Counted from the first letter of the stretch, positions 27,422-36,272 are shown. The stretch is DNA of 64,000 bases from Gillisia sp. (GCA_024635655.1 JAGXIL010000019.1:18812-82811), one strand, 5' to 3'. Numbers and translations: made by a program. Notes: generated by a model from the sequence alone, not told the origin.

Positions 27422-28349
27422 AATTATCTCTTATGTATCTCTCACTAAAAGCTTCATCCTGCTTCATTGCTGTTTTAAGGGCTTCAATAGAATCAAAATT
27501 TTTCTCATCTCTTATCCTGGTAAGCAATTCAATCTGGAGTTTTTGTCCGTAGAGGTCTTTATCCAGCAGGAAAAAGTAAGTTTCAATAGTTATGTCTGTA
27601 CCTCCTACCGTAGGATTCGTGCCTATATTCATCATTCCGAAATAAGGGATCTCCTCAATATTTGCACGCACAACATACACTCCGTTCTTAGGAATAAGTT
27701 TGTATTCTTCCTCAATAAATAAATTGGCAGTTGGGTATCCGAAGTCTTTTCCAAGGCCTTTGCCTTTTACTACTTTTCCCGTTAAAGAAAAAGGGTGCTG
27801 AAGGTAATTATTTGCTTTTTCTACCTTTCCTTCCTGCAAGGCTTTCCTTATTTTCGTCGAGCTTACGGCGACATCCTCTATTTCCTGTTTGCTTATTTCT
27901 TCCACCTCAAAGTCATATTTGCCTCCAAATTCTCTGAGGGTATTGATATCTGCGGTTCGGTTACGGCCGAAACGATGGTCGTATCCAATAATGATCTTTT
28001 TCGCCTTCAATTTGTTCACCAGGATATCTCTTACAAATTCTTTGGCAGTAAGACGCGAAAACTGTTGGGTAAACGGATGTATGATAAGATGATCAATTCC
28101 GGATTTCTCAAGGATCTGCTTACGCTCTTCAATGGTATTTATAAGTTTGATATCGCTTTCCTTTTGCAATACCATCCTTGGATGAGGAAAGAATGTAAGG
28201 ATAGCCGACTCCAGTTGGCTAGCTGCGGCTGTAGCCACCAGGCGTTCAATAATTTTCTGGTGCCCGGTGTGAACTCCGTCAAAAGTGCCAATGGTAATTA
28301 CAGTGGGATTCTCGCTTTGAAAAGCATTTGCTCCTTTGTGTTCTTTCAA
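27411..28349 (-). CDS. ribF: Bifunctional riboflavin kinase / FAD synthetase
   Basis: A 312-residue enzyme that makes FMN from riboflavin and then FAD. The adenylyltransferase domain (1-180) shows ITIGTFDGVHTGHQKII (GxFDGxHxGH) and IIGYDHRFGRNR. The riboflavin kinase domain (180-305) shows GKGLGKDFGYPTANL, FGMMNIGTNPTVGG and IETYFFLLDKDLYG. Complete. It is 7 bases downstream of pth, and the order pth-ribF is conserved in flavobacteria. Confidence 0.96.
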   Translation of the reverse strand: MKEHKGANAFQSENPTVITIGTFDGVHTGHQKIIERLVATAAASQLESAILTFFPHPRMVLQKESDIKLINTIEERKQILEKSGIDHLIIHPFTQQFSRLTAKEFVRDILVNKLKAKKIIIGYDHRFGRNRTADINTLREFGGKYDFEVEEISKQEIEDVAVSSTKIRKALQEGKVEKANNYLQHPFSLTGKVVKGKGLGKDFGYPTANLFIEEEYKLIPKNGVYVVRANIEEIPYFGMMNIGTNPTVGGTDITIETYFFLLDKDLYGQKLQIELLTRIRDEKNFDSIEALKTAMKQDEAFSERYIRDNYAE

Positions 28350-28356
28350 GAGAAAT

Positions 28357-28983
28357 TTATTTACCGTTAAAAGTATTCATTGTATTGTTAATTCCTGCTG
28401 TACCAAAGGATTTTATCAGTTCTGCCGATTTATCCAGGCGCTCCGGCATTTGTTTTTCTTCCTCTTCACCCCATTCGCCCAACACATAATCCACCTGCCT
28501 GCCTTTAGAAAACTCATCACTTATTCCAAACCGGAAGCGATTATATTCGGTGGTATTCAAATGTGCCTGAATATCTTTCAGTCCGTTATGTCCGCCGTCA
28601 CTGCCTTTTGTCTTTACCCTAATGGAACCAAAGCTCAGATTAAGATCGTCTGTAACCACCAGCAGATTTTCCAGGGGAACCTTTTCCTTGGTGAGCCAGT
28701 AGCTAACAGATTTTCCGCTAAGGTTCATATAGGTAGAAGGTTTAAGCAGAATAAAGGTGCGACCTTTAAATTTAAAAGTGGCGATATCTCCCAGCTTCTG
28801 TGTGGAAAAGGCAACTTCTTCTTTTTGAGCCAGGTGATCCAGGATCCTGAAACCAATATTGTGGCGGGTGTTATGGTATTTAGGTCCGATATTTCCCAGT
28901 CCTGCAATCAAAAATTTTTTCATAGGATCTATCTGTTCCTGTGGTTGTTTTTTGCCCAATAACCTTCCGAAGAATGCCAGCAT
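28357..28983 (-). CDS. pth: Peptidyl-tRNA hydrolase
   Basis: A 208-residue hydrolase that releases peptides from prematurely dissociated peptidyl-tRNA. The conserved FLIAGLGNIGPKYHNTRHNI contains the catalytic His, with KPSTYMNLSGKSV and VVTDDLNLSFG following and GSDGGHNGLKDI further on. The first 20 residues (MLAFFGRLLGKKQPQEQIDP) are an extension also seen in flavobacterial homologues; MKKFLIAG is the alternative start. It is normally downstream of rplY; here 2.3 kb of repeats and mobile DNA separate them, so pth-ribF must have its own promoter. Confidence 0.95.
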   Translation of the reverse strand: MLAFFGRLLGKKQPQEQIDPMKKFLIAGLGNIGPKYHNTRHNIGFRILDHLAQKEEVAFSTQKLGDIATFKFKGRTFILLKPSTYMNLSGKSVSYWLTKEKVPLENLLVVTDDLNLSFGSIRVKTKGSDGGHNGLKDIQAHLNTTEYNRFRFGISDEFSKGRQVDYVLGEWGEEEEKQMPERLDKSAELIKSFGTAGINNTMNTFNGK

Positions 28984-29162
28984 GAATTTTGTTTTGGTAA
29001 AGATAAAATTTATAAGATTCTTTTCTCCTACTTTTTAACTCTTAACATTCCATTTGTGGTCGTGGTTGGGATTGCTCTGCAATCTGACTTTTAGATAGGT
29101 TAAAATTTATATGGAGGTTACGACTGGTTCAACCTGCCAAGGATCACCTTCTAACTATGACA

Positions 29163-29306
29163 GTGTCTCCCCGAGCGCAGTCGAGGGGTCCATCGAAAGA
29201 GGAAGCGTTGTCTTAACAAGATTGTATCTCCAGGTTCTTTATTTATTACGTCCAATTAAACTTTATCTGATGTTCTAAAGAGGTCTCGACTGCGCCCGAC
29301 CTGACA
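29163..29306. repeat. REP-like inverted pair A (CGAGCGCAGTCGAG family)
   Basis: The left arm GTGTCTCCCCGAGCGCAGTC (running on into GAGGGG) and the right arm GGTCTCGACTGCGCCCGACC (running on into TGACA) are inverted relative to each other, with about 95 AT-rich bases between them. Copy B at 29853 onwards has the same arms in the same order, and the spacers are only weakly similar. This copy is uninterrupted and shows the empty version of the site into which the IS110 element inserted in copy B. Confidence 0.8.
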
Positions 29307-29446
29307 TGGTATTTAATACCTAATTGTAGAAAATAGTTTTTTAGAGGAAGGTCTTCACATTTTTTCTTTTTAACTTAAAGATTATACTTCCTGAAAAAGT
29401 GAATTAAAACTAAAATGGGAGATAACGGAAGCCTTAAACGGAAATT

Positions 29447-29773
29447 ATGAAACAGTACTACGTTTATATATTGGAATGTTCAGATCAATTGCTATATACA
29501 GGTATTACAAATGATATTAACCGCAGAATTGTAGAACACAATTCAGGTTTGAACAAAGGCTGTTTCACCTACAAAAGAAGACCGGTAACCTTTAAATTCT
29601 ATCAAAATTTCAACGATGTGAATCAGGCCATTTATTTTGAAAAGAAAATAAAAAAGTGGAGTGCACAAAAGAAGCGGTCCCTAATCCATGGGAATTTTGA
29701 TCTATTAAAATTTCTCTCACAATGCCGAAATGCTACTCATTACACCTACAGACCAGGAAAAGGTGATTATTGA
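29447..29773 (+). CDS. GIY-YIG endonuclease domain protein
   Basis: A 108-residue single-domain GIY-YIG nuclease. The paired strands are YYVYILECSDQLLYTGITND (residues 4-23), followed by the catalytic Arg in INRRIVEHN, and the metal-binding Glu in YFEKKIKKWSAQKK. Such small proteins are numerous in Bacteroidota and generally annotated only by the domain. The gene lies exactly between two copies of a REP-like inverted pair, in the gap that splits rplY from pth. This suggests that nuclease and palindromes form one mobile or homing unit. That role is inference. Confidence 0.88.
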   Translation: MKQYYVYILECSDQLLYTGITNDINRRIVEHNSGLNKGCFTYKRRPVTFKFYQNFNDVNQAIYFEKKIKKWSAQKKRSLIHGNFDLLKFLSQCRNATHYTYRPGKGDY

Positions 29774-29852
29774 GAAAACTCAATAATTGTATGTCTGGAA
29801 GGTCTCTACTGCTCGCGACTTATCTGGGTTGCCAAATCATTACTCTAAACAA

Positions 29853-29994
29853 CCGTGTCACCCCGAGCGCAGTCGAGGGGTTCTTCAAAGGAAGGGGGCG
29901 GTGATTTAACAGGAACCACCTCTGCATTATTTCTTTTTTAAAAAAGTTGGAATTGAAAACCCGACTGAAGTTCTAAGGAGGTCTCGACTGCGCT
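29853..29994. repeat. REP-like inverted pair B, interrupted by IS110
   Basis: The left arm CGTGTCACCCCGAGCGCAGT (running on into CGAGGGG) and the right arm GGTCTCGACTGCGCT match pair A. The right arm stops at 29994; its continuation CGACCTGAC is found at 31206, on the other side of the IS110 element. The undisturbed repeat would therefore span 29853-29994 plus 31206-31214. Confidence 0.8.
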
Positions 29995-30046
29995 CCTTTA
30001 GACTTGCTTTATTATATTTATTGGAAGTTTAACAAAGAAAAGAGAG

Positions 30047-30187
30047 CTGAACTTAAGTACACTAAAAACGCTCAGAATTTGCAGATTCATAGGTCGATTC
30101 AGACTTAAGTTCAGACTTTCATCAACAATCTCAAATAGAAATTCGGGATGTAAAGCCCATTATTAAGGAGTTGAGTTATTGATGAAA
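30047..30187 (+). ncRNA. Candidate bridge RNA of the IS110 element
   Basis: Two long stem-loops precede the transposase. The first has a perfect 12-bp stem (30047-30058 with 30103-30114). The second has a 9-bp outer stem (30117-30125 with 30179-30187) and a 5-bp inner stem (30130-30134 with 30171-30175). Loop 1 contains CGCTC (30069-30073), the same strand as the left target ...GCGCTC, and AGGTCGA (30091-30097), complementary to TCGACCT at the right junction (31205-31211). Loop 2 contains ATAGAAAT (30135-30142), identical to the element right end (31198-31205), and AAGGAG (30165-30170), complementary to CTCCTT at the left junction (29993-29998). This is the target-loop/donor-loop order known for IS110 bridge RNAs. 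The exact transcript ends are unknown. Confidence 0.75.
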
Positions 30188-30217
30188 TTCCCTCTTTACT
30201 AAAAGAATAACAAAGTT

Positions 30218-31201
30218 ATGAAAAGAATTTTTGTTGGTATTGATGTAAGTAAAAGGACCCTTGATTTTTGTATAAAAAGTCCTGACGGTGTACAGTATTT
30301 TAAAATTGACAACAACGTAAAAAGCATTAGGAAACTTTTTCAGGAATTAAAAAAGGTTGATGGTCAAGCTCTTGTTGCTATGGAGAATACGGGTCATTAT
30401 AATCATCAGCTTTATAGAGTCCTGGCCAAGTTTAGTTTTAATGTATATGTCGTGGATCCAAAACATATAAAAAGAAGCATTGGGCTGGTCCGGGGTAAGA
30501 ATGATAAGGTTGACGCTAAACGAATTGCCACCTTTATAGAAAGGAATAATCAAGATCTTGACGCCTGGGAGCCGCTGACTGAGAGTATCTATTCTTTAAA
30601 GATTTTAATGAGTGAACGAAGAGCAGAAGTTGACCGGAAAAGAGCTTTAAAACAAAGGATAGATGGTTTAAAGCAACAGAAATCAGTGAGCTCAGTTCAG
30701 AAGCTTATCTCGAGAAATAAAACGGAGATCCAGAGGACAAAAAATCGAATCAAAGAAATTGAGAAACTAATAAGGGAAGAGATTGCTAAGGATATTGAAT
30801 TAAAACGAGAAATAGCCAGAATAATGACAGTACCTGGAATAGGAGAGATTACTGCCTGGATGATTGCTGTAAAGACCCACGGTTTCAAACGTTTACTGGA
30901 CCCAAGAAAATTAGCCTGCTTCGCAGGAGTGGTTCCTTTTGACCAACAGAGCGGAAGCAGCCTAAAGACTAAACCAAGGGTATCTAAAATGGCAGATCGT
31001 TCATTAAAAACTGTATTACAAATGGCAGCAATGAGGTCAGTAAGAATGAATAATGAATTACAGAAATACTATCAACGAAAGGTCGATGAAGGTAAAAATA
31101 AAATGAGTGTATTAAATGCAGTAAGAAACAAGTTGATCCATATAACGATGGCTCTAATTAAAAATAAAACTTATTATGAAAATCGTTTGGAATTGTCATA
31201 G
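30218..31201 (+). CDS. IS110-family DEDD transposase/recombinase
   Basis: A 327-residue IS110 recombinase. The N-terminal RuvC-like DEDD domain shows FVGIDVSKRTLDF (first Asp), MENTGHYNHQLY (Glu) and RGKNDKVDAKRIA (Asp pair). A coiled-coil linker follows (about 125-190), then the C-terminal Tnp domain with MTVPGIGEITAWMIA, LACFAGVVPFDQQSGSS (catalytic Ser region) and MAAMRSVRMNN. Length is typical (300-340). In this family the enzyme uses an RNA from the element to choose donor and target. The reading frame is intact. Confidence 0.95.
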   Translation: MKRIFVGIDVSKRTLDFCIKSPDGVQYFKIDNNVKSIRKLFQELKKVDGQALVAMENTGHYNHQLYRVLAKFSFNVYVVDPKHIKRSIGLVRGKNDKVDAKRIATFIERNNQDLDAWEPLTESIYSLKILMSERRAEVDRKRALKQRIDGLKQQKSVSSVQKLISRNKTEIQRTKNRIKEIEKLIREEIAKDIELKREIARIMTVPGIGEITAWMIAVKTHGFKRLLDPRKLACFAGVVPFDQQSGSSLKTKPRVSKMADRSLKTVLQMAAMRSVRMNNELQKYYQRKVDEGKNKMSVLNAVRNKLIHITMALIKNKTYYENRLELS

Positions 31202-31264
31202 AAATCGACCTGACCTCGTGTTGATGGGTGGACTTAACTGCGCTAGTTCTCAAGGGAACGACCC

Positions 31265-31304
31265 AAAAAAAAACATCCCAAACCTTTTCAGGATTGGGAT
31301 GTTT
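31265..31304 (-). terminator. rplY terminator
   Basis: An 11-bp stem (31271-31281 with 31294-31304; AACATCCCAA/TTGGGATGTT) followed on the minus strand by a run of nine T. It lies just after rplY and would stop its transcript before the IS110/REP block. Confidence 0.85.
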
Positions 31305-31326
31305 TAAAATTATTATTAAAGGTAAT

Positions 31327-31992
31327 TTATCCTTTCGCGTCAGTAGCTTCTTTTCCACCTTCCTGCTCAGCTGATCCTTCAGCAGAAGCCTCAGTAGCCG
31401 GCACTTCACCTGCTGGTACTTCTTCTTCCTCTTCCACATCTGCAATAAGGTTACGAGAGGTTTTCACCTGGCATATAACAGTATTTTCAGGATGTTGAAT
31501 CTTATAGTCATCACTTTCTACAGCAGTAACATAAAGTTTGTTACCAATTTTAAGATTGGTCACATCGGCTTCAATAAAATCGGGAAGATCTCCCGGAAGT
31601 CCTTTAACTTTTAAACGACGAAGGTTGTAACGCAATACCCCACCATTTTTAACTCCACGAGCTATACCTTTAGTATGAATTGGAATTTCCATAGAAATTT
31701 CCTTGTCTTCAAATATCTGATAGAAATCCATGTGAAGGATAGCATCGGTTACAGGGTGAAACTGGATGTCCTGCAATACCGCGTCAAGCTTATCACCATT
31801 TAAATCCAGCACTACAGTATGCACATCTGGGGTATAAACCAGGTCTTTGAAGGCAATTTGTTCTGCTGAAAAATGTAATGGTTCTCCCCCTCCGTAAATT
31901 ACGCAAGGAACCTGTCCAGCATTACGTAGGGCTTTTGTTGCCTTTTTGCCCACGCTTTCTCTTTTAGATCCGTTGATCGTTAATGATTTCAT
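31327..31992 (-). CDS. rplY: 50S ribosomal protein L25 (general stress protein Ctc type)
   Basis: A 221-residue L25/Ctc protein that binds 5S rRNA. The N-terminal L25 domain shows [20 protein letters not shown] and [15 protein letters not shown]; the TL5/CTC-type beta domain follows ([40 protein letters not shown]). The C-terminal tail (from about 185) is acidic and low-complexity, rich in Glu, Ala and Gly. In relatives it is followed directly by pth; here the two are separated by mobile DNA. Confidence 0.95.
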   Translation of the reverse strand: MKSLTINGSKRESVGKKATKALRNAGQVPCVIYGGGEPLHFSAEQIAFKDLVYTPDVHTVVLDLNGDKLDAVLQDIQFHPVTDAILHMDFYQIFEDKEISMEIPIHTKGIARGVKNGGVLRYNLRRLKVKGLPGDLPDFIEADVTNLKIGNKLYVTAVESDDYKIQHPENTVICQVKTSRNLIADVEEEEEVPAGEVPATEASAEGSAEQEGGKEATDAKG

Positions 31993-32200
31993 TTTATAAA
32001 ATTTTAGGGTGCAAAGGTGCGATATATTTTTGTGTTATGAAACACTGAGGGAGAAATAATTACAGGTATGGAGAATAGAGATTAGTTGTTGGTGGAGGTT
32101 ATAATAAATATATAGTTTAGGGTTTGAGTTTGGAGTGCCTCCGCACCTTGTCACTCCGTAACTTCTTTGAAATTTGGTGCCTGGAATTTGGAATTTTTAT

Positions 32201-33718
32201 TTACATCTCCTGGGTGAGAATGGCCAGCATAGTCTTTAGACCTTCTTTAAAATTCCCCAGGCGTATATTCTCGTTTGGGGAGTGCTGATTATTATCGGGA
32301 TTTACAGTTACTACTGTCACCGCCGGAATTCCCAGGGCGTCCACAAAGGGAGAAATGGGAATAGATCCCCCGCCCATTCTTATTTTTACAGGGCTTTTCC
32401 CAAAAGCTCTTTGGTATGCCTTGTCAAGCCAAACTCCCGGAGCCGAATCAAAAGAAGTCCTAAAGGCCTGATAGGCGATTTTTCCCTCCCATTTTAAAAG
32501 TTTCGGATGTTTCATCCGCTCTTCCTCTGTAGGATCTTCGGATAAAATATGATATCCCTGCTCCCGGATATGGTTTCTAAGCAGAGAAAAGAGTCGGTTG
32601 GGGTCACTTTCAGGAACCAACCTGATGTCAATTTCGGCAATTGATTCTGAAGGAACTATGGTACGGGCCTCATTTCCCACATACCCCGATGATAATCCGC
32701 GAATATTCAACGACGGAAACTGAATAGATTCCTGATAGGAATTTCCAACTTTATCTGCAGCAGCAATTCCAAGCTTTTTGTTGATCTCCTCTTCCTCATC
32801 CGGAACCTGTTCCAGAATGGCTTTTTCCTCTCCGGTTAAGTTGATATTATCGTTAAACCCCCTGATAGTTACCCGGCCGTGATCATCTTTCATGGAAGCA
32901 AGCAGTCTTGCCATACGAAGAGCCGGATTGGGGGCGTAATTTCCGTAGTGGCCGCTATGCTGCGGATTTTTAGGCCCATAAGTGGTTAGAGTGACGGTAG
33001 ATATTCCCCTGGCCCCAAATGTGAGGGTGGGTTCATTACTTTGATGTCTTGGGCCGTCCATGATGAGCATCATATCTGCTGTCAAGCTTTCTTTATGCTC
33101 AAGAACCGCCGCAGGTAAACTCGGCGAACCCAGTTCCTCCTCAAAATCCAGAATGACCTTTAGATTATATTCCAGTTCCTGTCCATTTTCCTGCAATGCA
33201 TCCAAGGCAGTAAGGAACATGGCCAGCGGGCCTTTATCATCTGATGTTGACCTGCCAAAGATCCTCCATTCTTCATTATAGGAAGTCTTAAGAGTGTCCA
33301 TGGGAATTACAGTCCAGGAGGATCCGTCTGGTTTTTTCAGGACCGGGGTATATGGATCTTCCTGTTCCCATTTTTCAGGATCTACAGATTGCCCGTCGAC
33401 GTGAAAATAGAAAAGAACAGTTTTTGTTGGCGCGGGATGTTTCTTTTCTGCCAATAAAATCGGCAGGGTTTCAGTTTCAAGGCTGCTTACTTCCCAGCCT
33501 CTTTCCTCAAAATTCCTTTTACTCCACTCCAGGTTTTTTGCCATTTGCTCAGGATAATGGGAGTCGTTGGGGATTGCAACCATTTCATTGAGCATGGTAA
33601 TGCCTTGCAGGAAGTGATCTTCTGTAAGGGCCTCCAAATTTGTATCAGAGGCTTGTTGTGCATTTACAGCTATAGATAGCAGAGCGAAAATCAGATAAAC
33701 AGGGTAGAATTTTTTCAA
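32201..33718 (-). CDS. Secreted M20-family metallopeptidase (dipeptidase)
   Basis: A 505-residue zinc peptidase with an N-terminal signal peptide (KKFYPVYLIFALLSIAVNAQ). Metal ligands and catalytic residues are visible in FYFHVDGQSVD (H), IFGRSTSDDKGPLAMF (D), VILDFEEELGSPSLP (EE) and, near the end, NQHSPNENIRLG (H). A dimerisation domain lies between. No ATG fits the signal peptide; TTG at 33718 is the best start, as the frame from 33799 adds 27 unlikely residues. It probably digests peptides in the periplasm. It sits between prs and rplY, which are usually adjacent in flavobacteria. Confidence 0.88.
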   Translation of the reverse strand: MKKFYPVYLIFALLSIAVNAQQASDTNLEALTEDHFLQGITMLNEMVAIPNDSHYPEQMAKNLEWSKRNFEERGWEVSSLETETLPILLAEKKHPAPTKTVLFYFHVDGQSVDPEKWEQEDPYTPVLKKPDGSSWTVIPMDTLKTSYNEEWRIFGRSTSDDKGPLAMFLTALDALQENGQELEYNLKVILDFEEELGSPSLPAAVLEHKESLTADMMLIMDGPRHQSNEPTLTFGARGISTVTLTTYGPKNPQHSGHYGNYAPNPALRMARLLASMKDDHGRVTIRGFNDNINLTGEEKAILEQVPDEEEEINKKLGIAAADKVGNSYQESIQFPSLNIRGLSSGYVGNEARTIVPSESIAEIDIRLVPESDPNRLFSLLRNHIREQGYHILSEDPTEEERMKHPKLLKWEGKIAYQAFRTSFDSAPGVWLDKAYQRAFGKSPVKIRMGGGSIPISPFVDALGIPAVTVVTVNPDNNQHSPNENIRLGNFKEGLKTMLAILTQEM

Positions 33719-33932
33719 GGAATAAGTTATTGATGATGATCTAAAGTATGGAAAAATTACGGTTTTCTTTGATCTGAAAAAAATAGCCACGAATGGCACG
33801 AATAATATATTAGTTCTTTTTTCTTTTCGGAAAAACCGGACTAGCGGCTACCGTCTTTATCTTTTCAGGTCAAAACCCATATTTCTTCACCTTATATCAC
33901 CTAATAATTTTCGCCTTATACCTTTAAACCTG

Positions 33933-34874
33933 TTACATTATAAATTTTGAACTGATGGATCTGTTCTGATGTACCCGTTGCATTACATCGGCAAAAAGTT
34001 CCGCGCAGCTAACCACTCTTATTTTTCTTGATTCTTGTTTCAGCGGAATGGAATCGGTTACGATAAGCTCCTGAAGTTTTGATTTTTCAATACGCTCATA
34101 GGCATTTCCTGAAAGGATAGGATGAGTACAAATGGCCCTTACACTTATTGCACCGCGCTCCATCATAAGATCGGCTGCGGTGGTAAGAGTTCCGGCAGTA
34201 TCTACCATATCATCAACCAGCACCACATTCTTCCCCGTCACATCCCCGATAAGTTCCATATGGGAGATAGTATTTGCTTTTGCTCGTTGCTTGTAACAAA
34301 TTACCACATCGCTCTCTAAAGCCTTGGAATAGGCATACGCTCGTTTGGAGCCTCCCATATCTGGAGACGCAATGGTAAGGTTACTAAGGTTAAGGCTTCG
34401 CAAATAAGGCAAAAACACAGTAGACGCAAATAAATGATCTACAGGCCGTTCAAAAAATCCCTGAATCTGGTCTGCGTGAAGGTCCATTGTAATGATCCTT
34501 GTGGCACCTGCTGTTTCCAGGATGCTTGCCACCATTTTGGCTGCAATTGGAACTCTGGGTTTGTCTTTGCGATCCTGGCGGGCCCAGCCAAAATAAGGTA
34601 ATACTGCTGTTATATGTCTTGCCGAAGCTCGTTTTGCAGCGTCCAGCATAAGCAGCATCTCCATAAGATGGTCTGCCCCGGGATGTGTAGACCCAATAAT
34701 AAAAACCCTTGAACCACGTACAGATTCTTCAAAAGAAGGCTGAAATTCACCGTCGCTGTATGTGCTGGTGATAACCTTTCCCATCGGGGTTCCAAAGGCC
34801 TCGGCGATCTTAGCTGCCAGTTCCTGGCTTTGATTACAGGAAAAGATCTTCGCTTCGGTAATTACATTTGGCAT
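33933..34874 (-). CDS. prs: Ribose-phosphate pyrophosphokinase
   Basis: A 313-residue PRPP synthetase. FGTPMGKVITSTYSDGEFQP and RGSRVFIIGSTHPGADHLME form the N-terminal ATP site region; YFGWARQDRKDKPRVPIAAK is the flexible catalytic loop; ITMDLHADQIQGFF and VVLVDDMVDTAGTL are the PRPP-binding motif. It supplies PRPP for nucleotides, His and Trp. Complete. Confidence 0.96.
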   Translation of the reverse strand: MPNVITEAKIFSCNQSQELAAKIAEAFGTPMGKVITSTYSDGEFQPSFEESVRGSRVFIIGSTHPGADHLMEMLLMLDAAKRASARHITAVLPYFGWARQDRKDKPRVPIAAKMVASILETAGATRIITMDLHADQIQGFFERPVDHLFASTVFLPYLRSLNLSNLTIASPDMGGSKRAYAYSKALESDVVICYKQRAKANTISHMELIGDVTGKNVVLVDDMVDTAGTLTTAADLMMERGAISVRAICTHPILSGNAYERIEKSKLQELIVTDSIPLKQESRKIRVVSCAELFADVMQRVHQNRSISSKFIM

Positions 34875-35369
34875 GTTATGAGGTTTTAGGGTTACTGTTG
34901 GGTTTGAATTGCGTGCTCCAAATTTATAAATTAATTTTTACCAAATGCCCTAAGGTGGAAACTACTTCCGGAAAATCAAATTTGACCCTCCAAAATCAAA
35001 ATATTCAAACATCTTCAAATCATTTTACGGCAGGAACTAAGAAAGCTTATTCGCCTGGGATGATCATAGGGGAGGTAACATAGCGGAAGAAAAAAATAAG
35101 GAAACAGATATGAAACTCCAGCTCCTTATTCAGGATATTCAATATTTCTGAAATTCCACCCACAATTGTTGCACGGTTAAATTTACCTTTTAATAGTTTA
35201 TGCACTGAAATTGAAAAGTTCTCAAAACCTCTGTGGAAGCAGAGGAGGATAAGTTGAAAAGAATTACGCAAAACATACCGAATTTCCTGCGGATAACCCC
35301 GGCAAACCTATTACAGCTTACGTATGTAGATAAAATTTAAATACAAAACAGTAGTATTGCTCCTGACTT
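34875..35369. other. Gene-free stretch upstream of prs
   Basis: About 495 bases. It should hold the prs promoter in its first 100 bases. A 74-codon frame on the minus strand (35047-35271) has no recognisable features and is not called. No repeats seen. Confidence 0.5.
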
Positions 35370-35519
35370 TTACACCCCGTATAAAATGACATTTAAAAAG
35401 GCACTTACCACAGTAAAAGCAATAAGGGCAAAAACCAGGGCTACAAAAATTTTGATAAAAATGTTTAAACCTTCTGTTGTTGTTTTGTAATTGTTGACCA
35501 GAACATTAAGAAATTCCAT
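35370..35519 (-). CDS. Small single-pass membrane protein (49 aa)
   Basis: ATG at 35519 opens a 49-residue frame (MEFLNVLVNNYKTTTEGLNI, then a hydrophobic segment FIKIFVALVFALIAFTVV) ending at 35370. One transmembrane helix with a short polar N-terminus. Nothing else explains this stretch and its composition is protein-like, but no family is recognised. It could also be a leader or a chance frame. Confidence 0.5.
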   Translation of the reverse strand: MEFLNVLVNNYKTTTEGLNIFIKIFVALVFALIAFTVVSAFLNVILYGV

Positions 35520-36272
35520 AGGGGATAATTTTGAAGGTGAATAGTGATTTATAACTGTCTTAAATTTAAGTTAATAAAACAGGAGTGTCAAATCTTTTCG
35601 TTGAAGGAACAATTTAATAGCCAAACAACCGTTTCCCGGATTTTGCCTTTCTTTTCCAACGTAATTTGGATTGCATCAGGGATTATAAATTGAAATTCTG
35701 CACTTTACCAGAATAGATATTGACTTCCTCGTTGCCTCCTGAATTTTTTCCACCACTTCCAAAACCTGCTTTCTGCTACTTCAGAATAAAATGTTTTTTA
35801 TAGCAATTTATTGAGCTGAAAAATAGAATCTTTTTCTAAAATCCAGACAGATCATCTTCCAAGTCTCAATACTCCAACTCTACTATTTTTTCAAGCTTTT
35901 TCAGAAGATATTATAAAGCGTATTGTCCTGGTTGTAAACAATTTAATAACATTTCTTTACCATTTTTTTAACCCCTTTGATTTTCTATGATGTTTAACTT
36001 TAAGATAGCTAAAAAGGAAATAATTATCTATCTCCCTCCTCCTTTTCCTGTGTCGGCAGAAAAACAAGCCGAAGGTAAAAACTAGAAATTTTAACAACAA
36101 AATTCACCTCCATGTCAAGAGCTTCCATTTCTACTCCGGGTTCTTAAGGCGTGCAAGAAGATTCTTTGACCCGAAAAGATTTAAGAAACAGGAGGTGAAT
36201 AAGGTTGAAATTTTTTAAGTAATGAAAGGTGGTTCCTGGGAACTTCTAAAAATAAAACATAAATATAATAAT
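35520..36272. other. Long gene-free leader before the TonB receptor
   Basis: About 750 AT-rich bases. Nothing was recognised except a plausible but weak promoter (CTTTG near 35977 and TAACTTTA near 35997) and the short arms CGGGT/ACCCG around 36137-36175. An open frame without a start codon (about 36018-36218, ending KRFKKQEVNKVEIF) was seen and not called. Confidence 0.4.

Larger units (their letters stand above)
29995..31205 (+). mobile_element. IS110-family insertion sequence
   Basis: The ends were set by comparing the split REP arm with the intact copy at 29281-29306: GACTGCGC-C-CGACCTGAC there, GACTGCGCT ... CGACCTGAC here. The element is about 1211 bases with no terminal inverted repeats and no target duplication beyond a shared T, as expected for IS110. 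It holds one DEDD transposase gene whose stop is 4 bases from the right end, and a structured leader of about 220 bases before it. It looks complete and possibly active. Confidence 0.85.

Noticed and set aside
29163..29994. CRISPR array from the repeated CGAGCGCAGTCGAG units
   Set aside because: Only two pairs in inverted arm order, no regular spacers and no cas genes.
29995..31205. IS110 termini as inverted repeats (IS1111 subgroup)
   Set aside because: No inverted repeats are visible at the ends and the structured leader is upstream of the gene, which fits the IS110 subgroup.
35047..35271. 74-codon frame on the minus strand near prs
   Set aside because: No signal, family or codon pattern; it lies in AT-rich DNA where chance frames of this size are frequent.
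36018..36218. Open frame upstream of the TonB receptor ending in a basic tail (KRFKKQEVNKVEIF)
   Set aside because: No start codon anywhere in the frame; probably chance, though the tail looks protein-like.
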